Of a stretch of DNA of 64,000 bases, positions 43,001-50,281 are shown in pieces (within the stretch, counting starts at the first letter, position 1; every line of letters begins with the position of its first letter). A program made the position numbers and the translations under genes. The notes under the pieces were generated by a model. It was not told where the DNA came from. It searched no databases and saw only the letters and a list, made by a program, of their open reading frames with translations. This stretch comes from Lachnospiraceae bacterium AC2012 (GTDB taxonomy: Bacteria > Bacillota > Clostridia > Lachnospirales > Lachnospiraceae): NCBI GenBank assembly GCA_000702525.1, contig JNIN01000002.1, positions 62,001-126,000 on the forward strand, read 5' to 3'.

Positions 43001-44008
43001 GCAGAGAACTTTGTTGATCCAAGTCAATTTCATCCGGGAATAAAGAAGATTAGCTTTGAGCTTCAGCCGTTCAAGGATAACAAATACACGGCTGTTAATA
43101 TTATTGATGAGGATGCTGAAGAAAGAGACTATTATAGAGCCTATAATTTGCGCGTAGGAAACAAGCCTAGTCGACAGATATATGGATCAAAATTATTCTT
43201 CTTGCTTCATACAATCATGGCGGGACGTGAATCACAATTTGATGTGGATTCACCGGCAGAGTTAAAAGATGCTTTTGATAATGCGATAGATAAGTGGATT
43301 GACCTTTACTATCAAACAGATAATGAAAGTATAAAGCGCAGTATTTTTGGTCAGATGTCAATAGTGGCATGCGATATAGGCGAACGGTATTATGATATTG
43401 CAATCTCAAGCATAGATGATTATTTAAATCTTAAGACCAACTTTGTTAATGTAAATGTGGGCTATGCGTTAGGCGGTTTAGACAATAGTGATGAATGGGA
43501 TTTGTGGGATAAAATATCATATCTTCCTGATGAAATTATTATACCGATTGTATCAAGAGCGATTTGGGCAAATTCAAAATTTATAATGAATGTTGAGATT
43601 CCTCGAATGCTTGAATACTTCTATTTTGCCATAGATTATCTTGATAAAATCTATAAAACCAAGAAATGGGACACAGAGAGAAATGTTACCTCATGTATTG
43701 AAATGCTTTTGGGTACTTTCAGGCTTAGGCAGTATAGAGATGAAGAATTGTCAAAAGTGTTATCTCTAAATAATCCTAAAGTCCAAAAGCTATATTCGAT
43801 AATTGAGGATATAATAACGATGACAAAGAATGGGGTGATGACAGTAAAATCTTTTTTACGGTTGGAAATAGTTAATAATGACAATCAAGATGAATTCTTT
43901 AAGGATATGCCTATGATTCTATACGCTATGTTGGTTTTTATTACAGGTGAAAAGGGAGCGGGAGATATTATAATTTCGGGAATTGACCTGGATGATATTG
44001 AAGCGTAA
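40082..44008 (+). CDS. DUF2357-like protein, McrC-position component (1308 aa)
   Basis: A 1308-residue protein. The N-terminal part resembles DUF2357: RRMSLDTGENRLFIAYLKEL and, at ~205, NNTLLSDQNYKKIWRCW. DUF2357 proteins act as McrC-like partners of McrB-type ATPases. A middle region (about 514-690) has features reminiscent of an Hsp70/actin-type ATPase (FLLVMDVIDTDLSLTLI; YGGIIWERHPS; HIVSISSLLLYKG); this is a tentative reading. No clear PD-(D/E)XK nuclease motif (D...ExK) was found, unlike ordinary McrC proteins. The C-terminal third is helical. A weak ribosome binding site (AAGGTGTTGAT) precedes the ATG. The next gene follows immediately. Confidence 0.75.
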   Translation: MNLIDSYEKFCRAFKGNPDEVNNAELLLLLQDWIIRIIDRIDEVSTDYSLDSLISENTDKSYLRSAKKDAVSRLIDDSYDAVRRISDRMRENIIRENVKMPVYKVREVNSYGLNWLSRRPGTTIKEKISSSNSSMMAVQRRMSLDTGENRLFIAYLKELADALETKLENLPERQQSELESGFYSQLFAIIRDPDNEEIRRWENMPPNNTLLSDQNYKKIWRCWNELKAIDTIIANDSRNIDGRVCTMFFIELLTKASQFFWFPQIPVGVDYSSYMVKLYAKSFRGIDFEGNALAIEKTQNTIEILYKARNVIVRFEDASIQISVNGKNEHSVKANISSINRYVDLVLAKIGCKKAEIQKRVEKSTLDKSSDLIMDLFSVRPDYIADYGNVESLKGRILNQTHLWEDEEGNYKFEISCDTSNALLFDENIETYTVATAVEQSSANQMTKLMHLLERYVSAQKFTFLFPDLYNEFQLSLVYKAARLIFHEVRSFPRSIGVAFSYMDTISFQKQFKENDFLLVMDVIDTDLSLTLIQGIKDDTVAEDIPQYGGIIWERHPSLSYSLENCIRDEIYDRLLKLGCDNPEELYSWLGINGFYSESGLLATMSQGEKAFIISDTVFDAFKAIKINVSDSINDFLINHKEIIGNNHVHIVSISSLLLYKGTCSYETLGLDSSLEGCKRYGVLQAQSKITLWRDHLPELAIKLLYGKFNLVDNETITPEFNVEKKIRISNVFTLAKGMSEYHFNLVQNDVNRKTRYAAVVKNPAFPINHDVQCKLDMTYQYGAEEPYRLLFIPLEKDAGFVEAKVSWERITSYMFSDLPCPEPIPSSSWVELMSYPGKFRVQNLVDDLIDIYKRIAQGYVCYDLNGYEPSLYGKPGNKFFIAEVDSEDGEMAVIINERFQEKTVNNEPRIDFSKLGFVSCELKKEEFDSSDRYRFDLSIGARFNEIWKSNQYGYSCFRSLEINGDIYQVAFYAENFVDPSQFHPGIKKISFELQPFKDNKYTAVNIIDEDAEERDYYRAYNLRVGNKPSRQIYGSKLFFLLHTIMAGRESQFDVDSPAELKDAFDNAIDKWIDLYYQTDNESIKRSIFGQMSIVACDIGERYYDIAISSIDDYLNLKTNFVNVNVGYALGGLDNSDEWDLWDKISYLPDEIIIPIVSRAIWANSKFIMNVEIPRMLEYFYFAIDYLDKIYKTKKWDTERNVTSCIEMLLGTFRLRQYRDEELSKVLSLNNPKVQKLYSIIEDIITMTKNGVMTVKSFLRLEIVNNDNQDEFFKDMPMILYAMLVFITGEKGAGDIIISGIDLDDIEA

Positions 44009-44028
44009 TGCAAGGGAGGGTTATTTCT

Positions 44029-45429
44029 ATGATTACTTATTCGACACAATTTCCAGTAGATCATTTGTATTCAAAAGATATTTTTGTTGATATGGTGATC
44101 CGGTGGAATCAAGGTAGTAAATATGATAAGTTTGATTCCTTGGAATGGGATAAGAAAACATATCAGCTTTCTTGGGAAGAACCGCAAAAACAGTTGTGTA
44201 TCAATGATTTTGAAGGATTGGGCGTTGTGGCATCAAGATTCCAGAAGGAAGATGAGCATGGGGTGTGGCGTACTGATTTTATACTAAATTATGATAGAAA
44301 CTATCTTACCATCAGAGTGACACTTGAAACAACGGAGTTTACAACGGATTTTTATCCAAGCTATTATCCTCCATTTTTCGTTAAGAAAGTTATCTATGAA
44401 GGATACGCTGGAGAAGATCATGGGTTGCCTGTTGCTAACTTGCCTTTTCAGGTTACCGAGGAAACAAAGAAATATGTTGTTGATTTGTTAAACAAAAAAA
44501 CAGAATTTTCTCTTCCCGTAGTTATCGTTACGCGTACAAGTGAGGGGGGCATGCCGATAGAGTTAAATGACCTTGCATTTCGACTTCAAGGGGTGGCGCA
44601 TGTTCTTGAAGAAGGAGCAGATGGGTTATTCGCGGATATTCAGTTCAGCGATGATGACAAAAAGCCCGGAAAAATATATTTGATATTTCCTAACAAGAAT
44701 ATGCGGGTTAGGACAATGAATCTAAGTGGAGAAAAGGCTGATAATCCTGATTTGATTATTTTCAGGATTGTGAATGAGATTTACGGATATACAAATCAAG
44801 TAATGCGCTTGGATATTGATACATGGGAGGGAATTCAGAACGAAAATCTCCATCAACAGAATATCTCTCTGATGAGTGACCAAAAAGCCATTGAAGAAGA
44901 GAATGCAGAGCTTTATGAAGTATTTGAGGAACAATTAAGAAAAACTGAACAGAGCAATGAAGAGCTTAATCGTCAAATTCAAAAACTTACAGCTGAGAAT
45001 CAGGCGCTAAGGATGAAGTTAGCATCTTTGGATAAGATTCCGGCGCTATATCTTGGCGAAGAGAGAGATTTCTATACTGGTGAGATTAGGGAGATCATAC
45101 TTGAGATACTAAGTGAGTATCAAAGGAATTATCTGGCTGATACTCGAAGAGATCATATAATAAAGGACTTGATAGAGAATAATGAATATGAAAAGCTTCC
45201 AGCCAAACGGCGTGAACAGATTAAGAAGATTCTCAAAGGATATAGAACATTGACTGGATCGTTAAAAAGTGAGTTGGAAGCGCTGGGATTTGAGATATCC
45301 GACGATGGAAAGCATTATAAGTGGTCTTATTATGGAGATCATAGATATGTAGAAACTGTATCGAAAACGAGCAGCGATGGCCGTGCGGGAATGAATATGG
45401 CGGCTGCGATAGATAATTTGATGTTTTAA
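44029..45429 (+). CDS. Coiled-coil protein, last gene of the large operon
   Basis: A 466-residue protein without a named family. The first ~275 residues are beta-rich and include SLPVVIVTRTSEGGMPIELN and DLAFRLQGVAHVLEEG. Residues ~284-338 form a coiled coil (EENAELYEVFEEQLRKTEQS; QIQKLTAENQALRMKLASLD). The C-terminus is helical and basic (YEKLPAKRREQIKKILKGYR). ATG 44029 follows GGGAGGG; an alternative ATG at 44008 overlaps the preceding stop. From memory, this arrangement of 'beta domain, coil, helical tail' occurs in proteins next to McrB/DUF2357 genes. It ends the operon at a short terminator and probably helps complex assembly or target recognition. Confidence 0.72.
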   Translation: MITYSTQFPVDHLYSKDIFVDMVIRWNQGSKYDKFDSLEWDKKTYQLSWEEPQKQLCINDFEGLGVVASRFQKEDEHGVWRTDFILNYDRNYLTIRVTLETTEFTTDFYPSYYPPFFVKKVIYEGYAGEDHGLPVANLPFQVTEETKKYVVDLLNKKTEFSLPVVIVTRTSEGGMPIELNDLAFRLQGVAHVLEEGADGLFADIQFSDDDKKPGKIYLIFPNKNMRVRTMNLSGEKADNPDLIIFRIVNEIYGYTNQVMRLDIDTWEGIQNENLHQQNISLMSDQKAIEEENAELYEVFEEQLRKTEQSNEELNRQIQKLTAENQALRMKLASLDKIPALYLGEERDFYTGEIREIILEILSEYQRNYLADTRRDHIIKDLIENNEYEKLPAKRREQIKKILKGYRTLTGSLKSELEALGFEISDDGKHYKWSYYGDHRYVETVSKTSSDGRAGMNMAAAIDNLMF

Positions 45430-45470
45430 ACAGAACGTATATTTGTTAATAATCATGTTGTTTCTTACGG

Positions 45471-45496
45471 CCCGGCAAATTCGCCGGGTCTATTTT
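45471..45496 (+). terminator. Terminator closing the large operon
   Basis: CCCGGC (45471-45476) pairs with GCCGGG (45483-45488) across AAATTC, followed by TCTATTTTCT. The T run is broken, so the terminator is moderate. Confidence 0.65.
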
Positions 45497-45562
45497 CTTG
45501 CATCCAAGCCCGGTCCATGCTATGATACAATAGTCTTTTGATGACAATTTCATAGAGAAAGT

Positions 45563-45762
45563 GATAGGTGCCTTATATAGGATTTCAGGGTTAAAAAAAT
45601 GCTTGAAAACAATATGAGGTTAAAAGGGAAACAGGTGAAAATCCTGTACGATCTCGTCACTGTGATGTGGAGTCTGCTATGGGTAGCAAGCATTGGTCAC
45701 TGGGCGTAAGCCTGGGAAGACGATAGCAGACGAGGAAGCTGAGTCAGGAAACCTGCCTATCG
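45563..45762 (+). promoter_or_regulatory. Cobalamin (B12) riboswitch
   Basis: The leader has the cobalamin riboswitch landmarks in order: GATAGGTGCC near the 5' end, TTAAAAGGGAAACAGGTGAA (45620-45639) and AATCCTGTACG, GTCACTGTGATG (45656-45667), the stem GTCTGCTATGG/CGATAGCAGACG, GGTCACTGGGCGTAAGCCTGGGAAGACG-type core, and the B12 box GTCAGGAAACCTGCC (45743-45757), whose end pairs with the 5' arm. It binds adenosylcobalamin or a relative and switches off the cobalamin genes downstream. Confidence 0.95.
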
Positions 45763-45801
45763 ACTGGTACATAAGATCACGAGGAATTGATCGTGCCGTG
45801 A

Positions 45802-45828
45802 GAAGGGAATCATTTCCCTTTATTTTTG
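45802..45828 (+). terminator. Riboswitch-linked terminator hairpin (first)
   Basis: AAGGGAA (about 45803) pairs with TTCCCTT (about 45813) and is followed by TATTTTT. It lies about 40 bases after the B12 box and is the likely off-state terminator. Confidence 0.75.
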
Positions 45829-45830
45829 TG

Positions 45831-45863
45831 TGCCCGTTATCCATTTCGATAAGGGCATTTTTT
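45831..45863 (+). terminator. Second terminator hairpin after the riboswitch
   Basis: TGCCCGTTATC (45831-45841) pairs with GATAAGGGCA (45848-45857) with one bulged G, followed by a T run. It directly follows the first hairpin, giving two termination points in the leader before cbiK. Confidence 0.72.
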
Positions 45864-45893
45864 ATTTACAGATTTTGAAGGAGAGTGGAAACT

Positions 45894-47081
45894 ATGAAGA
45901 GAAAAATTCTCGCAACCATGTTAGTTGCAATGCTTGCATTCTCTGTTGTTGGATGTGGAAGCACAGATAAGACAGCAGATGATACAACAGAAACAAAGAC
46001 TGCCGATGCAGATCAGGAAGCTGCGGACAAGGTGGCAGACCTTATTGATGCCATCTATGTTCAGGATTGGACAGAAGATACAGAGGAACAGTGTAAAGCA
46101 GCAAAAGAGGCATGGGACGCATTGACGGATGAACAGAAGGAATTAGTAGAGGGCGAATATGCTGACCCTGATTATTTCGGAGCAGATACAGGAGATGCAT
46201 CTTTGGATGATCCTTTGAATAGTGATGATATTGGTGAAAATGAAATCCTGGTAGTAAGCTTCGGTACTTCTTTCAACGAAAGTAGAGCTGAGGATATCGG
46301 TGGTATCGAAAGTGCTATTGCAGAAGCTTATCCAGATTATTCTGTAAGAAGAGCATTTACTTCTCAGATTATTATCAACCACGTGTTTGCACGTGATGGA
46401 GAACAGATTGACAACGTAGAGCAGGCACTGGATCGTGCTGTTGAGAACGGTGTTAAGAATCTTGTTGTTCAGCCAACACACTTAATGCAGGGTGCTGAAT
46501 ATGATTCTATGGTAGAAACAGTAAATGAATACGCAGACAAGTTTGCATCTGTAGAAATCGCAGAACCATTGCTTGGTGAAGTTGGTGAAACAGTGACAGA
46601 TACAAACGCTGATAAGGAAACCGTAGCAAAGAGTATTACAGAAGAAGCAGTGGCTACATCTGGTTACGAATCTCTTGACGCAGCGAAGAAAGCTGGTGTT
46701 GCCTATGTATTTATGGGGCATGGTACATCTCATACAGCGAAGGTAACTTACTTACAGATGCAGACACAGATGCAGAACCTTGGTTATGACAATGTTTGGA
46801 TCGGTACCGTAGAAGGGGAACCAGAAGAAACAGCTTGTGAAAACATCATTAACGATGTCAAGGAAGCTGGATATACAAAGGTTGTTATCCGCCCACTGAT
46901 GGTTGTTGCCGGTGATCATGCAAATAATGATATGGCTGGATCCGATGAAGATTCTTGGGTTAGCCAGTTTGAAGCATCTGGAAGCTTTGATTCTATCGAT
47001 ACACAGATCGAGGGCTTAGGCCGAATCGAAGCAGTTCAGCAGTTATATGTACAGCATATTTCTGATGTGATTAATGTGTAA
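45894..47081 (+). CDS. cbiK: Lipoprotein CbiK-type sirohydrochlorin cobaltochelatase
   Basis: A 395-residue protein. Residues 1-21 are a lipoprotein signal (LVAMLAFSVVGC, C21 as the lipid-modified cysteine). Residues ~42-100 form a small helical surface module (EAWDALTDEQKELVEGEYAD). The rest is a CbiK-type chelatase: ILVVSFGTSFNESRAEDIGG, metal-ligand H196 in VQPTHLMQG and H276/H280 in FMGHGTSHTAK. CbiK inserts cobalt into sirohydrochlorin. The signal means it is exposed outside the membrane, like periplasmic CbiK of sulfate reducers, so it may also bind or trade metal or tetrapyrroles. ATG 45894 follows GAAGGAGAGTGG. It is directly downstream of the riboswitch. Confidence 0.88.
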   Translation: MKRKILATMLVAMLAFSVVGCGSTDKTADDTTETKTADADQEAADKVADLIDAIYVQDWTEDTEEQCKAAKEAWDALTDEQKELVEGEYADPDYFGADTGDASLDDPLNSDDIGENEILVVSFGTSFNESRAEDIGGIESAIAEAYPDYSVRRAFTSQIIINHVFARDGEQIDNVEQALDRAVENGVKNLVVQPTHLMQGAEYDSMVETVNEYADKFASVEIAEPLLGEVGETVTDTNADKETVAKSITEEAVATSGYESLDAAKKAGVAYVFMGHGTSHTAKVTYLQMQTQMQNLGYDNVWIGTVEGEPEETACENIINDVKEAGYTKVVIRPLMVVAGDHANNDMAGSDEDSWVSQFEASGSFDSIDTQIEGLGRIEAVQQLYVQHISDVINV

Positions 47082-47120
47082 AATTGAAATCTATACATTA
47101 CAGAGTAGTAGGAGTAATAC

Positions 47121-47975
47121 ATGAAAAAGAAATTATTAAGTTTGTACCTTGTTCTTATGATGGTCGTTGCTTTCACAGCTTGTGGAAGCACGGATTCCTC
47201 TAAGAATTCAGAGGATACAAAGACAGAAGAAACAGTAGAGACATCTTCGCTTGGGTTAGAGGATGGAACGTATACGGTAGATTTCAATACGGATTCTACG
47301 ATGTTCCATATCAACGATGCTTACGATGGTAAGGCAACACTTACGGTAGAAGATGGTCAGGGAACAGTACACATCGTGCTCGTTTCCAAGAACATCGTGA
47401 ACCTCTACTTAGGTACAGCAGAAGATGCACAGAAGGAAGGCGCAGAACTTCTAGAACCTACCGTGGAATCTGTGACATATTCTGATGGCCTTACAGAGGA
47501 TGTGAATGCATTCGATGTTCCAGTAGCAGCAATTGATGAAGAATTTGACCTTGCTTTGGTTGGAACCAAGGGAACCTGGTACGACCACAAGGTTAGCGTT
47601 TCTAATCCTGTAGCTTCGGAAGGAGCTACGATGACTTCTGGAAATGAGACATCTTCTCTTGCCGAAGGTGACTATACGGTAGAAGTCGCTTTAGAAGGTG
47701 GTTCCGGTCGTTCTTCTATTACTTCTCCAGCGCCTGTGAAAGTTGGTGCTGACGGTACTTACACTGTGACAATCGAGTGGAGCAGCCCATACTATGATTA
47801 CATGATCGTAGATGGCGTGAAGTACGAGCCAGTAAATACAGAAGGAAATTCTGTGTTTGAAATTCCTTTTGCGGATATCTCTGCGCCTGTAACAGTTACT
47901 GCTGATACGGTTGCCATGAGTACACCGCATGAGATTGAATATACTTTGACTTTTGATATGTCAACAATGCAATAG
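47121..47975 (+). CDS. Lipoprotein with two NEAT-like repeats
   Basis: A 284-residue lipoprotein. The signal ends in VVAFTACGSTD (Cys at residue 21). Two related beta-rich domains follow: ~50-160 (DGTYTVDFNTDSTMFHINDA; KATLTVEDGQGTVHIVLVSK) and ~180-284 (GDYTVEVALEGGSGRSSITS; SPYYDYMIVDGVKYEPV). The second has the SxxYYDYM and MSTPHEIEYTLTF strings typical of NEAT-like haem/tetrapyrrole-binding lipoproteins (from memory). The place between cobaltochelatase and the B12 importer suggests binding of corrinoid, haem or metal complex at the cell surface. AGTAGTAGGAGTAATAC precedes the ATG. Function inferred from fold and context. Confidence 0.75.
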   Translation: MKKKLLSLYLVLMMVVAFTACGSTDSSKNSEDTKTEETVETSSLGLEDGTYTVDFNTDSTMFHINDAYDGKATLTVEDGQGTVHIVLVSKNIVNLYLGTAEDAQKEGAELLEPTVESVTYSDGLTEDVNAFDVPVAAIDEEFDLALVGTKGTWYDHKVSVSNPVASEGATMTSGNETSSLAEGDYTVEVALEGGSGRSSITSPAPVKVGADGTYTVTIEWSSPYYDYMIVDGVKYEPVNTEGNSVFEIPFADISAPVTVTADTVAMSTPHEIEYTLTFDMSTMQ

Positions 47976-47983
47976 AGAAGGAG

Positions 47984-48014
47984 AACAGCCCGTGGCACGC
48001 CAGGGGCTGTTTTG
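47984..48014 (+). terminator. Hairpin between NEAT-like gene and btuF (weak terminator or attenuator)
   Basis: AACAGCCC (47984-47991) pairs with GGGCTGTT (48004-48011) with a T run of three after it. The hairpin covers the area just before the start of the next gene, whose ribosome binding site is poor, so it may reduce read-through or translation. Confidence 0.55.
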
Positions 48015-48023
48015 GTTATTTAG

Positions 48024-49247
48024 ATGAAGAGATATAGATTTTTCGTCGCTGTGTGTTTGTTAATAAGCAGTTTTAGTCTATTTCTAGTAGGTTGTAGTCG
48101 AAGTACATCTGATTCTGGTACGACGGCAGGTACGGAAAGTGCGGCGGGAAAGAGTGATTTAGCGATTGTAGATTCTATGGATTTACAATATGCAACACAG
48201 TTTTCTGTTGATTATTATGAAGATGGTTATGTGCACATTCATATTGAAGATGGTCGGGATTATGTCTTGATTCCATCAGGTGCGAAAGCGAATAATCTTG
48301 GATTAGAAGATGCAACGATTCTATATGTGGATGATGTACAAAAGAGCATCTATCTGGCGGCTTCCTCTGCGATGGATTTATTTCTCCAGTTAGATCAGCT
48401 GGATGTGATCAAGACCTGTAGTACGACCGCAGATGACTACAGTATGGAAGAAGTGAAACAGGCCATTAATGACGGTGATATTACTTATGTTGGAAAGTAC
48501 AGTGCACCGGATTATGAGACGCTTTTGGCTTCAAATACCGGGCTTGCGATTGAATCGACGATGATTTACCATTCACCGAAAATCCAGGAGGAATTAGAGA
48601 ATATCGGAATCCCGGTTTTGATTGAGCGATCCAGTTATGAAGAGACGCCACTCGGTCGTTTGGAGTGGATTAAGCTCTATGGTGTATTGCTTGGATGCGA
48701 AGAAGAGGCGGATCAGTTTTTTGATGAACAGGCAGCGAAAGTGGAAGAATTGACAGCGAGTCTCGATAGCAAGACACAAGAGGAGTCCCAGAGTGAGTCG
48801 GTGGAAGGGACAGGAGATACAGCACCTACGGTTGCGTTCTTTTACATTTCCTCGAATGGCTATGTCAATGTGCGAAAGCCGGGAGATTATCTCAGCAAGA
48901 TGATGGAAATTGCCGGTGGTACCTATGCATTTTCCGATTTAAATATTGAGGAAGACAATGCACTTTCGACGCTTAATATCAATTGGGAAGACTTCTATAA
49001 AGAGGCGAAGGATGCCGATATTCTGATTTACAATGGCACGATTGATGGTGGCGTCAATTCGATCGAGGAATTGGAAGAGAAGAATGCTTTGTTTGCGGAT
49101 TTTAAAGCGGTGCAGGAAGGAAATGTGTACTGTACGAATTTAAATATGTTCCAGGAGAGTAGCAAGATTGCGGATATTATTCTGGATTTTCATAGCATAA
49201 TCTGTGGAGATACGACGGATTTACAGTATCTGAAGGCGCTGGAGTAA
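48024..49247 (+). CDS. ABC transporter substrate-binding lipoprotein, BtuF/FecB-like
   Basis: A 407-residue lipoprotein with signal FSLFLVGCSRSTS (lipobox LVGC, Cys 24). The body is a type III (BtuF/FhuD) binding protein: VDSMDLQYATQFSVDYYED, DVIKTCSTTADDYSMEEVKQ, NIGIPVLIERSSYEETPLGR and IADIILDFHSII. The insert SLDSKTQEESQSESVEGTGD is a flexible acidic loop. It delivers corrinoid (or Fe-complex) to the permease encoded next. The ribosome binding site is poor and a hairpin lies just before, so translation may be restricted. Its neighbours and the riboswitch favour a corrinoid substrate; iron complexes are the alternative. Confidence 0.87.
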   Translation: MKRYRFFVAVCLLISSFSLFLVGCSRSTSDSGTTAGTESAAGKSDLAIVDSMDLQYATQFSVDYYEDGYVHIHIEDGRDYVLIPSGAKANNLGLEDATILYVDDVQKSIYLAASSAMDLFLQLDQLDVIKTCSTTADDYSMEEVKQAINDGDITYVGKYSAPDYETLLASNTGLAIESTMIYHSPKIQEELENIGIPVLIERSSYEETPLGRLEWIKLYGVLLGCEEEADQFFDEQAAKVEELTASLDSKTQEESQSESVEGTGDTAPTVAFFYISSNGYVNVRKPGDYLSKMMEIAGGTYAFSDLNIEEDNALSTLNINWEDFYKEAKDADILIYNGTIDGGVNSIEELEEKNALFADFKAVQEGNVYCTNLNMFQESSKIADIILDFHSIICGDTTDLQYLKALE

Positions 49248-49277
49248 GAGATTTGAAGAAGATGACGGAGGAAGCAT

Positions 49278-50279
49278 ATGACAAAACGCTGTACCATACT
49301 ATTTGGAGTAGAGATACTTCTGATTATCTTATTGGTAATAGTGAATATTCATACGGGAAGTACGGACGTGTCTTTGTCAGAAGCTTTGTCCATTATTGTT
49401 TCCGGTGGCAAGGGTGACGTGACAAGCACGATTATTCTGGATATTCGTTTGCCGCGTATCATCGCGGCATTTGTGCTCGGAGGCGCATTGGCACTTTCCG
49501 GTTATCTTCTGCAGTCGTTTTTTCATAATCCGATTGCAGGACCATTCGTATTGGGAATTTCCTCCGGTGCGAAACTCGTCGTGGCACTTCTTATGGTTGC
49601 GGCTGTAGAGTATGGAATGGTTCTAAGTTCGGTATCGATGATTGTAGCTGCACTTTTCGGTTCTCTGATGGCAACGGTATTTGTTATTCTTGTGGCAAAG
49701 AAAGTGCATAATATGTCGATTTTAATTGTTTGTGGTGTCATGATTGGCTATATCTGTTCGGCGGTGACGGAGCTTGTGGTTTCCTTTGCAAGTGATTCAA
49801 ATATCGTGAATTTGCACACCTGGTCGCTGGGTTCCTTTTCTTCGGTTTCCTGGAGTCAGGTATACACCTTCGTTCCGGTTGTCTTGATTGGACTGGTTGC
49901 GGCCATCCTTTTGTCAAAAGGAATCGAAGCATTTCTCTACGGAGAGCAGTATGCCTTTTCCCTTGGCATGAATGTGCGATTGTTTCGCGTGCTTTTGATT
50001 GGCGTTTCGAGTTTGTTGTCTGCGACGGTGACGGCCTTTGCCGGTCCGATTTCCTTTGTGGGAATTGCGGTACCTCATATCATACGAAGTACCTTCCATA
50101 CTGCGAAACCGCTGGTGATGATTGTCGCATCGTTCCTTGGTGGCGGGGCGTTTTGCTTGTTTTGTGATCTGTTGGCGCGCTATCTCTTTGCACCGACAGA
50201 ACTCAGTATCAGCACAATTACGGCGATTTTTGGTGCACCGATTGTGATATCCCTTATGATGAAGAGAAAGAGAGGCTAG
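49278..50279 (+). CDS. FecCD/BtuC-family ABC transporter permease
   Basis: A 333-residue permease with about nine or ten membrane helices and the FecCD motifs [40 protein letters not shown] and, near the end, [16 protein letters not shown] and [19 protein letters not shown]. It forms the channel for the substrate delivered by the preceding binding protein. GACGGAGGAAGCAT precedes the ATG, 30 bases after the binding protein. The ATPase gene begins two bases later. Normal length for the family. Confidence 0.92.
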   Translation: MTKRCTILFGVEILLIILLVIVNIHTGSTDVSLSEALSIIVSGGKGDVTSTIILDIRLPRIIAAFVLGGALALSGYLLQSFFHNPIAGPFVLGISSGAKLVVALLMVAAVEYGMVLSSVSMIVAALFGSLMATVFVILVAKKVHNMSILIVCGVMIGYICSAVTELVVSFASDSNIVNLHTWSLGSFSSVSWSQVYTFVPVVLIGLVAAILLSKGIEAFLYGEQYAFSLGMNVRLFRVLLIGVSSLLSATVTAFAGPISFVGIAVPHIIRSTFHTAKPLVMIVASFLGGGAFCLFCDLLARYLFAPTELSISTITAIFGAPIVISLMMKRKRG

Positions 50280-50281
50280 TT

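Noticed and set aside
40082-44008. McrC-type PD-(D/E)XK nuclease in the DUF2357-like protein
   Set aside because: I could not find a D...ExK arrangement in a plausible strand context.
19300-45500. Attachment-site direct repeats bounding an integrative element
   Set aside because: No matching repeats were found by eye at the two ends of the region.
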